64,000 nucleotides of DNA from Monodelphis domestica (taxonomy: Eukaryota; Chordata; Mammalia; Didelphimorphia; Didelphidae): assembly GCF_027887165.1 (NCBI RefSeq), contig NC_077228.1, positions 428,845,957-428,909,956 of the forward strand. Direction: 5' to 3'. The notes under the pieces are model-generated. The model was given only the letters and a program-made list of their open reading frames with translations, had not been told where the DNA came from and searched no databases. The position numbers were made by a program, and so were the translations under genes. Positions 34,693 to 48,308 of this stretch are shown here, piece by piece (within the stretch, counting starts at the first letter, position 1; the number at the start of each line of letters is the position of its first letter).

Positions 34693-37557
34693 AGAGAAAA
34701 CTGTCCTGGGGGTGCTGCTCTGGGGAAAGTTGACTTTGGGCGGCGGAGTTGGGGAGGCTGAAGTAGTCGAGAGGAGTGGGAGATACAGGTCCCTCCTTCC
34801 TCTCCATCCATTTTAATGACGCCCATTTTACAGGGGGCTCGATGTCTTCCCGGAGGAGTTTTTTTTTTTTAATCTTTTCTCTTCTTCTGTCCTCAGCTAC
34901 AGATCTTGGCTTTAGTGGATGGGATGTGTTTGTTTTGGGGGGAGAATGGGGTGGAGAGGAGTAGCTTGGTATGTCCTTACAGGTGACAGGTGCGTAGTTG
35001 TATTGTCCAGGCTGTGTTCATCCGACAGATTTGTATACTAAAGTGTGAGTTTGTGTGTTTATGTGTTTGGTCTTATTCCATTCCATATATAGTATATTTG
35101 AGATGTTAGGGTTTCCATTCTTCAAGTCAACTTAATTGTTGTGGAGAAATTCTTCAAATGTTTCTGATAAGAGAGGTTTCTAGTAGGGGGAAATCTGCAG
35201 CTTCCCTAGGTTCCCACCCTCTCCACTCCTCAACCACCCCCACTCCCACCCCCCAGTATTCATGAGGTCACGGTTCTAATTAGAAGGTTTTTAGGACTTT
35301 TATTTATCACCAAGAATTTGGTTACAAATTGGTAGTGATCTTATCACTACCATAAGTAATCTCATTTTGCATACATTTTTGTCTCCTTTTAAGTAAATAC
35401 TATCCTTAAGTTCAGATTCATTCATTTTTTAAGAGGGAAACTCACTTTAACAAGTTCATATAGAAGAAAATGCGATCAAGTTTATGCACTTTACAACTTG
35501 ACATGCAGCATCCTGGTTGTAAGGCTTGTTTCGTATTCTCAGTTATAGTTATTTAACATGTTTTTTACACTGCCAAGGAATCTTCAATATATGCAAATAT
35601 AACATTTTACATTTGTGAAATAGGGTTTGAATATAACCTTGCATTTTAAAAATTAACTTCTAAATAGGAGTAGGCGTGCGGGCTTTTATAAACTACTTGG
35701 TAGTTTTAAACTCGTTTTTTTTTTCTTTTTATAAGCTTTTGGCTGAGCATTTAATAAAAAATATAGGGAGCAATGTCAGATAGATGAATTGCAGACTGTA
35801 TTAGTTATAAATTTAGTCTTACAGATCATAGCAAAGTGCTTTTAAAACTTGTACAGACAGAATGTGTTGAATGCTGATGCTATCAGTGTATTAACAGGAA
35901 ATAGAACAAAAATTCCAGTGATTCAGAACTTGATTGAGGTATTTTTTTTTTCATTTAATCTGATTCGGTTTTACAGGTTTTATTATACTTACCTTTAAAA
36001 TATTTAAGGAATCAAAATGAGAATCAGGTGTGTTGATCAGGTTAGACATATTATCTTTTTTTCACCTCAAGTATTTGGAATAACTTTAAAAAAGCATCTT
36101 CCAAAAGATACTTTAATGAACAACATCCAAAAGAGCCATGAATGGTATTTTGTAATTCTTATGGACTAACTTCTTGTAGCTCCTGTGCCAGTTTACCTGG
36201 AAAAGGACAAATAATCTCATTTTTGTCTGATACTAGGTTGTCCAAAGACTGAATATCAATTATAATCAGAGTGTTCCATTGAAATAATATTTATATTTAA
36301 TCCTCACTTCCAGGAAACTAGCCCATACTATTGTCAGTCATGTGTTAAAACAACTTTTTATAGGACTTTCTTTCACTGATTGCATCTGGTGAAATGAAGA
36401 AAATTTTCATCTGTATACTTCAAATTAAGTAGACAAATTCAGTTGTCAGTGGAAAATGTTCATTGATATCTTGCAATATAACTTATCTAATTATGATTTT
36501 ATATAATCTTTTGTAATGGTATATATTTTGCTTGGATAAATTATTTAGCATAGTTTTTGTAGACTATCAAAAATGCTTCTTTTGGCCTTGAGGAGTTGAG
36601 AAAAGGCAAAATTACTGTTTTTCTCTCCAAAAGAAGTGTTTCAGATGGGAAGACAGCTATTTATATAATATATGGCATCTTATTAGCAAAATAGTCTAGA
36701 ATATGGTATTCTTTTTTTTAAGTGTCAAGGAAACATTTGAAGTAATAAGGAGAAAGTATAGAATATTGTATTGTGAGATAAGGTATTTGCCAAAGAGCTT
36801 GATTTCTTTCATGTCTAGGAGCATAACATAGGAATACAAAATCTGATTATACCTTAGAAGTGGAGATATTGCTTTAATTTCCATGATTGTATGTTTTAAA
36901 GACTGTCCAGAGAATTGGTATGTGCGAATTGGGCATATTAAACCAGTATTTTGAGGGTTTTTTTTTTTTCATTTCAATACATCTTTACCTGGCCCTTGTT
37001 ACCATGACTCCCTAAACCACTATCTTCTCCTTGCCCCTTAATGCAGATTTTTGAAGAGGGCAAAACAAATACTTTTACTTTGTTTCACTCTTCTAAAATG
37101 AAAATGATCATCAGAATTATTATCCATATAAAGTTTGGAATTATCTAAAATAGATGGGTTCTAAGATAATAAGAATAATTATAGGGCATAGTAGTTAAAA
37201 GGAAAGCAGAGGGTTTGTAATATTGAGACGGATACACAAAGGAAACCGACTATTCTAAACTAGCTCTAGAGCACTTATTGTTTCTTAATTTCACTGTGGG
37301 ACTTTACTTCTAGACAGAGAGCATTTTATTGATAAGAAGTCTGAAAGATTCTGGAATTGAGTAATATATGTGTGTTCAATACAAGTATTTTTGTTTTGAT
37401 TCCCTTGGCTCTGTGATTCATATTTTCAAAGTATTTTTGCATTCATTTTTACATTTATGGTTATATTACTTCAAGGATATTTAATCAATAATAAATAACT
37501 AAAATAAAACCTTAAGTACTCTGAAATCTTCCTGATAGATACTAGCCATTATAATGT
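34693..37557 (+). other. Proximal intron 1, no repeats recognised
   Basis: About 2.9 kb with no SINE, L2 or MIR fragment that I can name, unlike the rest of the window. Short T-runs lie at 34859-34870 and 36959-36969. No exon signal stands out. Confidence 0.5.
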
Positions 37558-37752
37558 GGATGATGATGATGATGATGATAACTAGCATTTAGATAGCACA
37601 TTAAAAGTATTACATTATCTCATTTAATCTTTACTATAGCCTAGATGTTCTTATCCCCATTTTACAGATGAAGAAGGAGCACATTAAATTAAGTGACCTA
37701 ACCAGGGTCACACAACTAGTCAGTGTCAGAGACAAGGTTTTAACCCATCAGG
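37558..37752 (-). mobile_element. MIR-type SINE preceded by (GAT)n
   Basis: (GAT) units at 37558-37580 lead into MIR complement: 'ttatctcatttaatctttac', 'cccattttacagatgaagaa', 'agggtcacacaactagtcag'. Confidence 0.85.
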
Positions 37753-40360
37753 ATGCTTTTTCCTTTTTGACCTTCCTGTATCTCAGTAAATAATTGATTA
37801 TTAGGACAGCAACCCTAAGGATTTCGAGATATATTTTTTTTAATTCTGAAATACCAAATATCCCTAAAATAGCAAATACAATAACTTCCCCAATTAATTT
37901 CAACCTCCAGCAAGAAAGTGTTGTCACTAACTCCTTGTTGTCTTGCCCATGTTATATGCATTGAACCTCTAGCACTCAGAAGCCTTATTGATTTTTATTT
38001 AATAGTTTTTAACAAGCTTGGTTATTTGATTCCTTAGCCAGATAATAGCAGAATGATAACCTAAAAAGAAGATGGAAGGTCTGTGAATCAGACTTATTAA
38101 AAACAGTGACCATGAGTAAACTACAAAATATTATATGATATTTTCTTTTAGAATGCAGGAAACAAAAAAGTACTACCTTTTAGAAAATTTTTCGTGAAAT
38201 AATGGCTAGATCTAACACTTGGGGGCATAGCATTTCAAGTTTTTTCTTAAAATTCACTGATGTTGAACATCTTGTTTCCTGATGATGATTTTTCAGCAGC
38301 CTTGCCATACTTAATTTAAACTTTAATATGAAAAAAATAACAGTTAAATGCTTGCATCTTTAATAAATATGACATTTTTAGAATTTTTTTTAGAACTTTA
38401 GGATTTTTTAGACATTTTTCAGGGACTATATATATGTGTGTTTGTGTGTGTACATATATAGATATAGATATAGATTTAATCTAACACCATCAAGGAATAT
38501 AATATTGCAATCATTCAAATATTCTAGTCTTGAGAAAGTTACCATAGATACTGAATATGGGTTTCTAATATTCAAAGAACTAAAACTATATATTGTATAT
38601 AATCCAATTTTCTTGTTTTAAGAAGTATTTGACAGTCTATGAATATGATTATGGTTGTAAATTATTTTGCAGTGGGAACTACACAATTTTAATTAGTAGG
38701 TATTACCCCATGACAGATCTGAGCAAATAATTTTCATTGTAATTTGGTTGTTGGAGTTTGGTGACCTCTCTGGAGGTGTTTTTATAAACAACTTTTGGAT
38801 GATAGGACTAACATTAATAGTAAGTTTAATGTTCAGTTAAAGCTGGTACTCTTCAAGTTATAAAACTTAAGAGAAAAGGGTGGATTAGAATAAGGCTAAT
38901 TATAACAATTTATTCTGAGGAGTTTATACATGTTACATAGTTTATCTCCTCTCTTTATAAGATTATTTAGGAATAAATATCATTCTCATAGTGAGGATGG
39001 GAGAATAATAATTGAGTTTCACTTTGACACAAATTTTGGTTGAATTCTTTCATACAATGAAGCTGGTTCTCTTGGTGGATATTTATTGAGCGCTAACTCT
39101 GTGCATGAGTCTAGTTCAGTGGCATTTTTACAAATCCTTTGGTTCAGAAGTACATTTACAAAGTAATAGAAAGCCCTTCTATGATATTAAGCTCTCAAGA
39201 ATCACTTGCATTTTAAAACTAGGTTAAAATGTCATGCAACATATCATCACTTTGACATCTATTTGTATCTATTTAGACTTGTTTTATGTCTGTGTCATAT
39301 ATAGCAATGACGAATTTATATTTGTGAAGATATAGAAAGCTTTATTAGTACATTTCCCTCCCACCAAAGCATTTTTGCTTTGAAAAATATCCTAGACATA
39401 GGTGAGGGGTAGGGGAGATGGCATCAATCTCCAGAGCCTGAATTAGTGTACAGTAAACCATTCTGAGGTAATGATATTAAAGTAGTTAAGAGTTTTTAGA
39501 AGCCAAAATAGCCAAAAATAAAACAATAAGGTATGGTTATGTAGCATAATTCTCAAACATGGATTAGAAAATAAATTTTACAATACATTTCTATCTCTAG
39601 TGGATTTCACTTGAGCTAGAGGTCTATACTAGCATTATTAAATATACTTATATTAGCTCTTCCATCTGTACCCATATAATAGCATATACTTATATGCAGT
39701 GATTTCTAAGGAACATTGATATATTGGGGGAGGAAAATTTTTTTTCAAAGGAAAGAAAATCCCTGTTATCCTTAAAAAAGTAACTAATATATCTTATTAT
39801 GTCAGCCTTTTATTATTCTTTGATAAGTTTATGTGGTTTTCATAATGAACGAAGACTAAAGTCTTCTTGAGAATTATTAGACTTCTTTTAGACCCTAGCT
39901 ATTTATTCAAAATATACTTTTCATCTTTGATGTTTTGTTAGGTTTCCCTGTGAGAATTTTCTATCCTTTGAATATCATGATTTTCATGTAATAAAGTAAT
40001 TTTAAATATAGTTTGTAAATTAAAATTGAGGTTTTTAATGTTTTTGTTTGGAAGATTTAAAAAAAACCCTTAGTATATTATAAAAGGTTAATGAACTCAG
40101 GAAGTCCAATTTAGCATCATACAGGTATTAGAGTCTTAAGAATTTGTAGTTTTTTAATTGCCTTGTTAAAGAAATTAGCATTCTTGTTTTCAATTAAGAA
40201 AGGAAAAACAGAACAGGCAGTGCTCCAGAATACTGGTATAAAAGCCAAATCATGAAGCAGAATTTGAGAAGACCGTATAGTGTCTTTGGGAAATAGTTAA
40301 TAGAAGTATAGGATGTAGTATGGTCAGAATGATTCGTGAAGTGGGGGAGGGAGGAACATA
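37753..40360 (+). other. Intron 1 sequence, little recognised
   Basis: A TA/TG/GATA microsatellite at 38427-38476 is the only clear feature in 2.6 kb. Short frames have no coding support. Confidence 0.45.
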
Positions 40361-40563
40361 CTTTTTTTTTAAACCCATTCCTTCTGTCTCAGACTTAATA
40401 GTAATTATCAGTTCCAAAGCAGAAGATAAGTGAAAGCTAAACAATTGGAGTTAAGTGACTTGTCCAGGGTCACTCCACTGGGGAGTGTCTAGGGCTGGGT
40501 TTGAACCCAGGGCTTCCAGTATCTAGCCTTTGTGCTCTCTCCCTTGAGCCATCTAGCTGCCTG
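40361..40563 (-). mobile_element. MAR1-like tRNA SINE
   Basis: Complement order from a T/A-run and 'cccattccttctgtctcaga' through 'ttaagtgacttgtccagggt' to 'gagccatctagctgcc'. Confidence 0.9.
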
Positions 40564-40699
40564 AAACATCAATTTTTATGTTCTTAATAGAATTTGTCAG
40601 ACAGTTGTACTTAAATGAAATGGGTAATTGTAAAGGAATAATTTCTGGAGAAAGAATCCTGTTTGTTCTACATGGATGACATTAACTAAACCATCATTT

Positions 40700-40752
40700 T
40701 AGATATCTCAGAATAGAGGGCACTTAATAAATGCTTATTGACTTAATAAAAA
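40700..40752 (+). mobile_element. L2-type 3' terminus
   Basis: 'agggcacttaataaatgctt' followed by 'attgactt'. Confidence 0.6.
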
Positions 40753-41540
40753 TTCATATTTAGGAGTAGTGGCCTAAAGGATGTCATTGGGAAATGTTTT
40801 ATTTTATTTTAAAAAAAAAGATGGCCTAGTTACAGATGGAGAATCATGGATAACATATGGACAACTCATGTGCTTCATTAGTATCCATGCTATATCAAGA
40901 GACCTAGAGAAAGGCATCTAATATGATGGGTAGACCTTCCTCCAGGGGCAGATAATATGAAAATATAAACAACAGTTATAGTGGTTGGGCATTCTTGAAT
41001 AGGTTGCTATCAATTTGGAAGGAGTATCCACAGTCACTGAAATTGAAGTACAATTAGAATTCAAGGGAAAATGTTTAGGGATATTTTGTTTTCTATTGAG
41101 ATAGGATAATACCCTTTGGGGTATATATTCACAACCAAAACAATCGGTAAACATTTATTAATTGCTTTTGCAAAGCACTCTTATGATGTTTTAAAAAATA
41201 AAATATCAGGGGATTTATGTTGACTGTTTAGACCAAGTTATTTGTAATTATAGATTTCCAATCATGGCCTAATAATTGCTCATTTCCCTACATTAAATGT
41301 ATCTCCTAATTTTAATATATATTTTATTTTTCAAGATTGTACTTAATCTAGAATTTGATTTGTTTCCCTAATAGTTTAAACTTTAGTTGTTTCCTATTAA
41401 GAGTTGGCAGTATTACCACAGTCAGTTTAAATTGCATTTTAATTTTATAGTTTCAGGTTAATTCCTTCTGACCTATAAATCTTACTGTCAGAAGAAAAGC
41501 AAATGATATTACTGAAATTGATGGAACTGTAATCAACGAA

Positions 41541-41600
41541 TAAATGTTTATTAAGTGCCTACTGTGAGCCTGGTACTGTGTTAAGTGCTAAACCTGGCCA
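41541..41600 (-). mobile_element. L2-type 3' terminus
   Basis: 'ataaatgtttattaagtgcc' then 'gagcctggtactgtgttaag', the complement of an L2 end. Confidence 0.75.
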
Positions 41601-42079
41601 ATAGACTAGTTCAGATTATTACTTGTGCTTCAGCAATACAGGGCCAATAACAAAGAAGTGGAATATTTTTCCGTTCCCCATCAATGAGTAGAAAAATGCT
41701 TGCCAATGTAAATGGGATCCTGAAATCAGCAACTTAACTTTGTGGAATATATTTCTCACACTAAAAAAAGGTTTTGTTTAATCAGAAAAGTTGTCAAAAA
41801 CAATAGTAATGCTGGAGTGGATTTTTTAAGGAAAAAATATATTAAAATGCTTATTACCTTATTTATTCTTTGACATTTTGAGGACAAAACGTTAAATCTA
41901 TCATTATCTTTACTGTTGGTTTTTTTTTTAATTTTTAATAAAAAATCACTTTAATTAAATGTCTTGTTACATTTTGTTTTAGGTGCTCTAGCCCCTATGT
42001 CCTGTTAGTTCAGGTTCAATGTAGGGATCAAATGAAGTACTTGTCAGTCATTGAACAAAGGAGGGGGAGCAGAAGGAAA

Positions 42080-42268
42080 TGAGCATTTATATAGGGCTTT
42101 TGCCAGGGACTATTCTGGGTGCTTTGCAAATATTGTGTTTGATCTTTACAACAGCCTTATATAAAGTAGGTGCAGTTTCTATCCCCAATTTACAGTTGAA
42201 GAAACTAAGGCAAACAGAAGTTAAGTGATTTACCCAGGGTCACACAGCTAGTGATTGTCTGAGGCAGG
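42080..42268 (-). mobile_element. MIR/MAR-type SINE
   Basis: 'gagcatttatatagggcttt', 'gtttgatctttacaacagcc', 'aagtgatttacccagggtca', 'cacagctagtgattgtctga'. Confidence 0.88.
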
Positions 42269-42589
42269 AGGTTTATTTTATTCACCACACAGCAAGGATA
42301 CAGTGGCATTTAGCTTTTCTGGATAGAGGGTGCCCCTTGTGTCCATCTCCATTTAGATCTAGAAACTTGTCTACTCTGAATGTTGTCAGAATATGGTGAC
42401 TGACATGGTTTTTTTAACCAAGTGTGAGAGGCATGCTGACTACATTTGGGACCTTTTATTCCCCATGGTCAAGAAGTTGCAGCCAGTCAATTTGTCTGGA
42501 AGGAGGAAATCAGGGAACTCAGGGACACTAAGTCAAGAAAATGATGGATCCTCCCACACATGTTCAAAGTGTAAAATAGTTCTGTCATA

Positions 42590-43278
42590 TTCAATAAACA
42601 TCTATTAGGCACTTAATCTATGCACTGATAGGAACAAAACTGAGAATATAAACACCAAATGGAAATAAGTTCTACCCTAAAAGAGTTTACATTCAATTGG
42701 AGAGATATATATATCAACAGAGAATACATAGATAATTAAAAAAAAAGTAATTTAGGAAGGTAAAAAACATAATTAAAGTCTCTGTGGAGGAGGAATATAT
42801 ATTAGGCATGAGGGCAGCCAAGGAAATTTGAGTTGACTCTGGTAAGAAGTTCCATTTGATTGGAGAAAGTGCACAAAATAATACAGACGATGTTAGAAGC
42901 TAGGTTGTGGGGGGCTTTGAATCCCAGGTGAAGATTTTTGTATTTTTTACTTAGAAGTAAGAGAGTTGAATGTTTTTGAATAGAGGAATGCCATGGCTAA
43001 GCCTTTCCCTTAGGAAGATGGTTTTGGCAACTAGGTGTTGTTGGATTAGACAGGAGGAGAGTATATAGACAAAGGGAGGACCAGTTAGTCTCCTATCCTA
43101 CTCCATGTTAGTAGAGAGAAGGGAGATTTGAGAGAGCTTGTGAAAGTAAAAGAAATAAGATTTGGCAATTGGATATAAGAATGCCAAACAGAAAGTAGTT
43201 GAGCATAACTTCAAGGTTGGGAACCTGGCTATCTGGAAAGATAGTGGTGCCTTTCACAGAAATGGATGGAGTTGAATA
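42590..43278 (-). mobile_element. L2 LINE 3' portion
   Basis: Complement of L2 from its 3' end ('caataaacatctattaggca') through 'gtggggggctttgaatccca' to 'tatctggaaagatagtggtg'. It is collinear with the copies starting at 50835 and 56976. Short frames within it are not genes. Confidence 0.85.
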
Positions 43279-43962
43279 TTTCTTCACTGACTTCCTTCTG
43301 CCCTAACCATCAGAGTGAAAACATCTCTCCCACCTAGTGCATATTCCATCCTTTTATCTCTTGTCTTTTTGGGAGTCTAGAATTAGAAGGCCTATTGTGT
43401 GGAAGATTAGACTAGTTCCATCAAGCCCACAACATGATAATGAGAAGTTAATTTTCCCTCCACAGAACAGAAAACTTCCAATAATCATAGGTGTCCAAAA
43501 GTGGAATGGACTACATAACAAGTTAAAGAGTTCTGCACTATTGGAAACCTCCAAATGGAGGTTAGAGGATCACGTATAAGTATATTGTAAGAGGGGTTTT
43601 ACTGGTTGGATAAGATTTTGAAGTCCATTATAAGTAGTTTAGGATTCTAGCAAGGTGTCAGGTAGTTGGATTTACCAACTTCCCTGGAAACCAAATATGC
43701 CCTTTTCCTACAAGAAGAATTACCTGACAAAGGAGCAAATCTAGGAATGGCTATTGAGGGCAGAGGCAGGAAAGCAAAATTGAATAAAAGACAGTGGTAT
43801 TTGGGTGACCAATGGAAATCTTTACTCCTTCATATCTTTCACTTATGTCATGCCTTTCTTAAAGAAATATTAGTTATTTATTATTTATGCTTTTTACATA
43901 TTAACTTTATTTTTCTTTTGACCCATTTTTATGAGTACCTCTGCAGAAAGCATTGAAGTATA
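43279..43962 (+). other. No recognised feature
   Basis: Frames at 43337-43579 and 43666-43956 show no domain, splice signal or codon bias. Confidence 0.4.
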
Positions 43963-44135
43963 GATCTAGAACTGGATGGGACTTCAAAGGCAATCTAGTC
44001 CCATCTTCTTCATTTTACACAAGGAAAATGAAACTAAAAGAAATAGAATGACTTTTCCAAGGTCTCATTATTGGTATGAATCAGAGGTAAAATTGAACCC
44101 AAGTCCTTTACTCTACCATATGTGTAACAAGTCAT
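43963..44135 (-). mobile_element. MIR/THER1-type SINE
   Basis: 'tagatctagaactggatggg', 'caatctagtcccatcttctt' and 'ggaaaatgaaactaaaagaa' follow MIR complement. Confidence 0.75.
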
Positions 44136-45590
44136 GTAACATAAAGGGGGCAGAGAAGGTAAGACTACATTGATGATTTCAAACTGAAATAGAAATGGAT
44201 CCTTATTGGTCACATATTGACTTAGGAAACCACAAGTTAATGTGTTATTGTGTTTTATTATATTTTTATTTATTTTGTTAAACATTTTCCAATTATATTT
44301 TAACCAGTTCTTAAGAACTCAAGAGTGTTAGGGACTCTGTGACTCCTCTGCACTACATGATTTCTAAGATTCCTTCCAACTTTTATATAGGATACTAAAT
44401 CTTTCGAAGAGTATAAAATGAATCATAATTGTGTTTAGATACAATAAAGGAGGAATTGAATTAATAGTTGGGATTTACTTAAATTTAGAGTTCTGGTCCA
44501 AGAGTATCTATTAAGTACCTCCTTCCTCTATGCTTAAATGCTTTACAAAAATTATCTTATTTGATCCTGACTACCTGATTGTTTTTGTAAAATCAAAAAA
44601 ACTAGAATGAAACATATTTGTATGTTTCAGAGTGTGTGTGTATAAAAACTGTTCAATTTATTGTAACTCTCCAAAGAACAGACTAAAATAAACAGAATAT
44701 TAACCATATTTTTTAAAAATCAATTTTAACATGGCATTTTCATTGTTTCTATTTTTCTTGTCCATTCCTTTGGAAAAAGTTTGTGTTGATAATGTAATTT
44801 GGTGTTTTAGCAGGGAAAGCATTAGAAAATTGGAAGGAGTCAAACTTTTAATACATCTCAAATATAAAGTTGAATATTATCAGATAAAAATTGTACTACT
44901 TTATATATGATCATTATGTTTTTCTCATTTGAATTTCTTCAATTTTTGTATAATAGTCCTATTTTCATATTTTACTTATTAAAAGTTAATATTCAGCATT
45001 AGCTTCATTCCTGTTTACCAATTAGTGAGCTTCCCTTTGGTTTTGCAAGAGGGATTTTTGTTGAATATAGTTAATGCTTTGTATTTTGCTTTCCTAGTTA
45101 GTGATAGATTTGGATAGATGATGATAATGGTAGTTTTTTGTTGTTTTTTTTTTGTTAGGGGTTTGTTTTGTTTTGGTCTTATACCTATGATTTCATTGGC
45201 ATAGGAAATTCTTATTACCAAAGCAGATCACCAAGTGAATGAAGGTGCCTAAAAGCATTTTGAAGTTAACTTGAACTTGACTATACCAAGGTCACAAATC
45301 TATAAGAAGTTAGACTTGAAACCAGGTCTTCTAGATTCTGAGACTAGCTCTATTAAAATACTATATAGTAATATGCTAACATGTGAATAATATTGATAAT
45401 TGAGTGTGCTAGACTCTCTGCATGCTGACATAAAGCTAATATGCTCATATATTAAAAAATTAGTAATCCATATGCTTAAAACATTTAATAATGTGGATAA
45501 AAGCAATTTCTGCACTTAAAAAGAAATGTTTTAGTCTTTCTTTTAGACAAAAATATCCCTGTAGTTTGGTACCATAAGAATTTGGGTGGA
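44136..45590 (+). other. AT-rich intron; minor MIR fragments
   Basis: Weak MIR-type pieces lie at 44495-44590 ('tctattaagtacctccttcc') and 45265-45355 ('ccaaggtcacaaatctataa'). Nothing else was recognised. Confidence 0.4.
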
Positions 45591-45591
45591 A

Positions 45592-45790
45592 AGGGGCAGC
45601 TAGGAGGCTTAGGATTGAGAGCCAGACCTAGAGAGACAGGAGAGTCTAGGTTCAAATCTGGTCTCAGACACTTCCTTGCTGTATGACCCTGGGCAAGTCA
45701 TATAACCCTCATTGCCTAGCTCTTACCGCTCTTCTGACTTAGAACCAATACAGAGTATAGTATTAGTTCTAAGGCAGAAGGTAATTTAAG
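45592..45790 (+). mobile_element. MAR1-like tRNA SINE, full length
   Basis: 'ggggcagctaggaggcttag', 'ggttcaaatctggtctcaga', 'gaccctgggcaagtcatata' and 'tctaaggcagaaggtaattt'. The flanks 'gaatttgggtgga' and 'gagtatttgtgtga' may be a decayed target-site duplication. Confidence 0.93.
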
Positions 45791-46061
45791 AAAAAGAGAA
45801 AAAAAGAGTATTTGTGTGAAGTGCCATCAATGTGGTTAGAAAAACTACCCCCAAGAGGTGAAATTTGAGGATTTACGGGTAGGAAAAAATGTAGATAAAT
45901 CAATGGGAATGTAATAGGAAATTAATAGTATAGAATAGAAGGATTTCTGAGAAGTAGGGAAAATCCATTTGAAATTATGATAATTTTTTAAATTAACTTT
46001 TTAAAATAAACAAGTAAAATTTTACATAAAACTCTTAACTTTAAAAGTAGACAGATTTAGT

Positions 46062-46330
46062 ATAGGAAGCAGCATGATGTTGTAGAAAGTATGCTGGTTT
46101 TATTGTCAAATGAATGCTGTGTTCAAATACTGCCTGTGACACTCAACTAGCTTCTGTGCAGCCCTGGACAAACTGCTTAATCTGTTTCCTCATCTGGGAA
46201 ATGGGAATAATAAATAACCTTTAGTACCTACTTGACAGTGTAGTTTTAAGAATCAAATATGACATTTGCATATAAAGTACTTTTCAAATCTTTAAAAGCA
46301 TACTATAATTGTCAGCTTATTGTTGTTATT
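46062..46330 (+). mobile_element. MIR-type SINE, near full length
   Basis: 'gaagcagcatgatgttgtag', 'gtgttcaaatactgcctgtg', 'gtttcctcatctgggaaatg', then 'acctacttgacagtgtagtt' and a 3' end with 'attgttgttattgtt'. Confidence 0.88.
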
Positions 46331-47199
46331 GTTAAATGAATTAACAAATGAGCAAAAACTGCTTTTCTTCTTAGTTTGTGTGAATTTCTCATTACCTTGA
46401 TGTTTTTCTTTTTAAAATATATAATTATAATTTTTATGTATCCTTTACATCCTTTCATATAGGTCTTTCCATATTTCTTTGTATGATCCATATTTATTAT
46501 TTTATGGTACCACAATATTCCAGTTCATTAAAATACTATGTCATCCTTGGCCATTATCAAATTATTAGACATATAAGTTGTTTTAAAAACTTTTCTGTCT
46601 TTTCAAAAAGAGCAGCTAGGAATATTTTTGTACAGGAGCTCTTTTTCCTAGTTAAGATATTTTAGAGACAAAGTTCCAAATAATAATTTCTTTGTGGCTT
46701 TTTATCCATATTATACTATTACCTACCAGAATGTTTATACTAATCGTATTCACTCAGTATTTTAAAGCTCCCATTCCTTTTGAAGCACCACCAATGCTAA
46801 CTTCCTTTTTTTTTTAACCGCTTTTCCTCCCTAATGGATATAAATTGAACTCAGACACATCGTTTTACCTTTCTTAGCATAAATTTTCTCATGTCAAATG
46901 AGGGATATATAGTAAATGACTTCTGAATTTTCATTCAAATTCTAAAAACTGTGATTCCTCTATGATTCTCTGATCTAAAAAAAAAAAAAACCTTTCCGTG
47001 ACCCCAGCTATTTCCACATTGTGTTCCCTCTTCCCTTTCATGGCCATGCTTCTTGAAAGAGAAGTCTAATGATATCCGACTCTTTTTATATAGTGTTTTA
47101 GGATTTACAGTGCTATTTCCTTGCAACAACATAGTGATAATCATATCATTCCATGTTTCCCACTGATTTAAGAACCCTAATCCCATTCTTCATCCTCAC
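46331..47199 (+). other. Intron, nothing recognised
   Basis: AT-rich with short frames only. Confidence 0.4.
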
Positions 47200-48037
47200 C
47201 CTGTACCCCTCAGTTATTTCCGAAGCACTAATTTGGGACTAACTGTACTTTCCTTCTTCTCTATCTCAACTCTGACTTTTTGATTCAAATCAATGCTTAA
47301 ATACCTTGCTTTCTTTTTCTATTTATTACAGCACGCCAAACTCAATCTTGTGTTAGTACTACCATTGCCTACCTTCACCTATTCCTGAGCTGCTGAATTA
47401 CATTAAAGAAAATCATGGAATTGGGCTGACTAAAACAACTGTAAATTTATGTTGCAAAAATTCAGCTGGATCCTCATTGCAATAGGGCCATCCTTTTATA
47501 CCTCTAAATCAATTTGATCTCTCACTAACCACCGGAGCAATTCTAAATCTTTTAATCTTTACTCAAGTCTCCCATGACACCCCTTCCCCCCATCCCCTCA
47601 GTTAGGACCTCACCTCATACTTCAGTGAAAAAATTTAAGCCATTTAAGGAAAGCTTCTGCTTTCCTTCTCATATCACATCACTCAGATAACTTTGTCCAC
47701 TATGATCTCCTTTACCCCTGTAGCCCTTTCTCTAGCAGAGGCAGAGCCCTCTAAGCATCCTTAATCCTATCCAATCCTATCTTCTCCCACAGATTACTTC
47801 CTCAGTCGTCCCACTCTTTCACTAATCTTCAGCCCTTCCCTAACTATAGATTTCTTGCCTTCTACATATAAACACATGGCTGTCTACTTACCCCAAAAAG
47901 CCCTCAATTTGAATCTGCCATCCCTGCTAATTAATATCCTTAATCTCTCCTCCCCTTTTTAGCTAAACTCCTTGAAAAAGCCATCTATAATTATTGGTTC
48001 CTCTACTTCCTTGAAATCCTATTATTTATTTTTTTTT

Positions 48038-48308
48038 TAGGACAGCTAGATGGCAGGATGGAATGAGTGTTGTATCTGGAGTTAGGAATTCCTGAGTTTA
48101 AATCTGGCCTCAGTTACTATCTGTATGACCATAAGCAAGTCATTTAAGCTCTGATTGTCTCAGTTTCCTCCAGTGTAAAATGAGGATTACAAAATAATCT
48201 AACCAGTATAACAAGAGCACCTACCTTACGGGATTATTATGAGGATCAAATGATATTTATAAAGTGCTTAGCACAGGGCTTAGGTGCTATATAAATGCTT
48301 ATTCCTTT
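48038..48308 (+). mobile_element. MAR/MIR-type tRNA SINE inserted in L2
   Basis: 'ggacagctagatggcaggat', 'gagtttaaatctggcctcag', 'gtctcagtttcctccagtgt', 'taaaatgaggattacaaaat' and 'aaagtgcttagcacagggct': tRNA head with a MIR-type tail. Confidence 0.9.

Noticed and set aside
43337..43956. Frames of 80-96 codons as possible alternative exons
   Set aside because: No paired acceptor and donor signals and no domain. The 5' side runs straight out of an L2 fragment.
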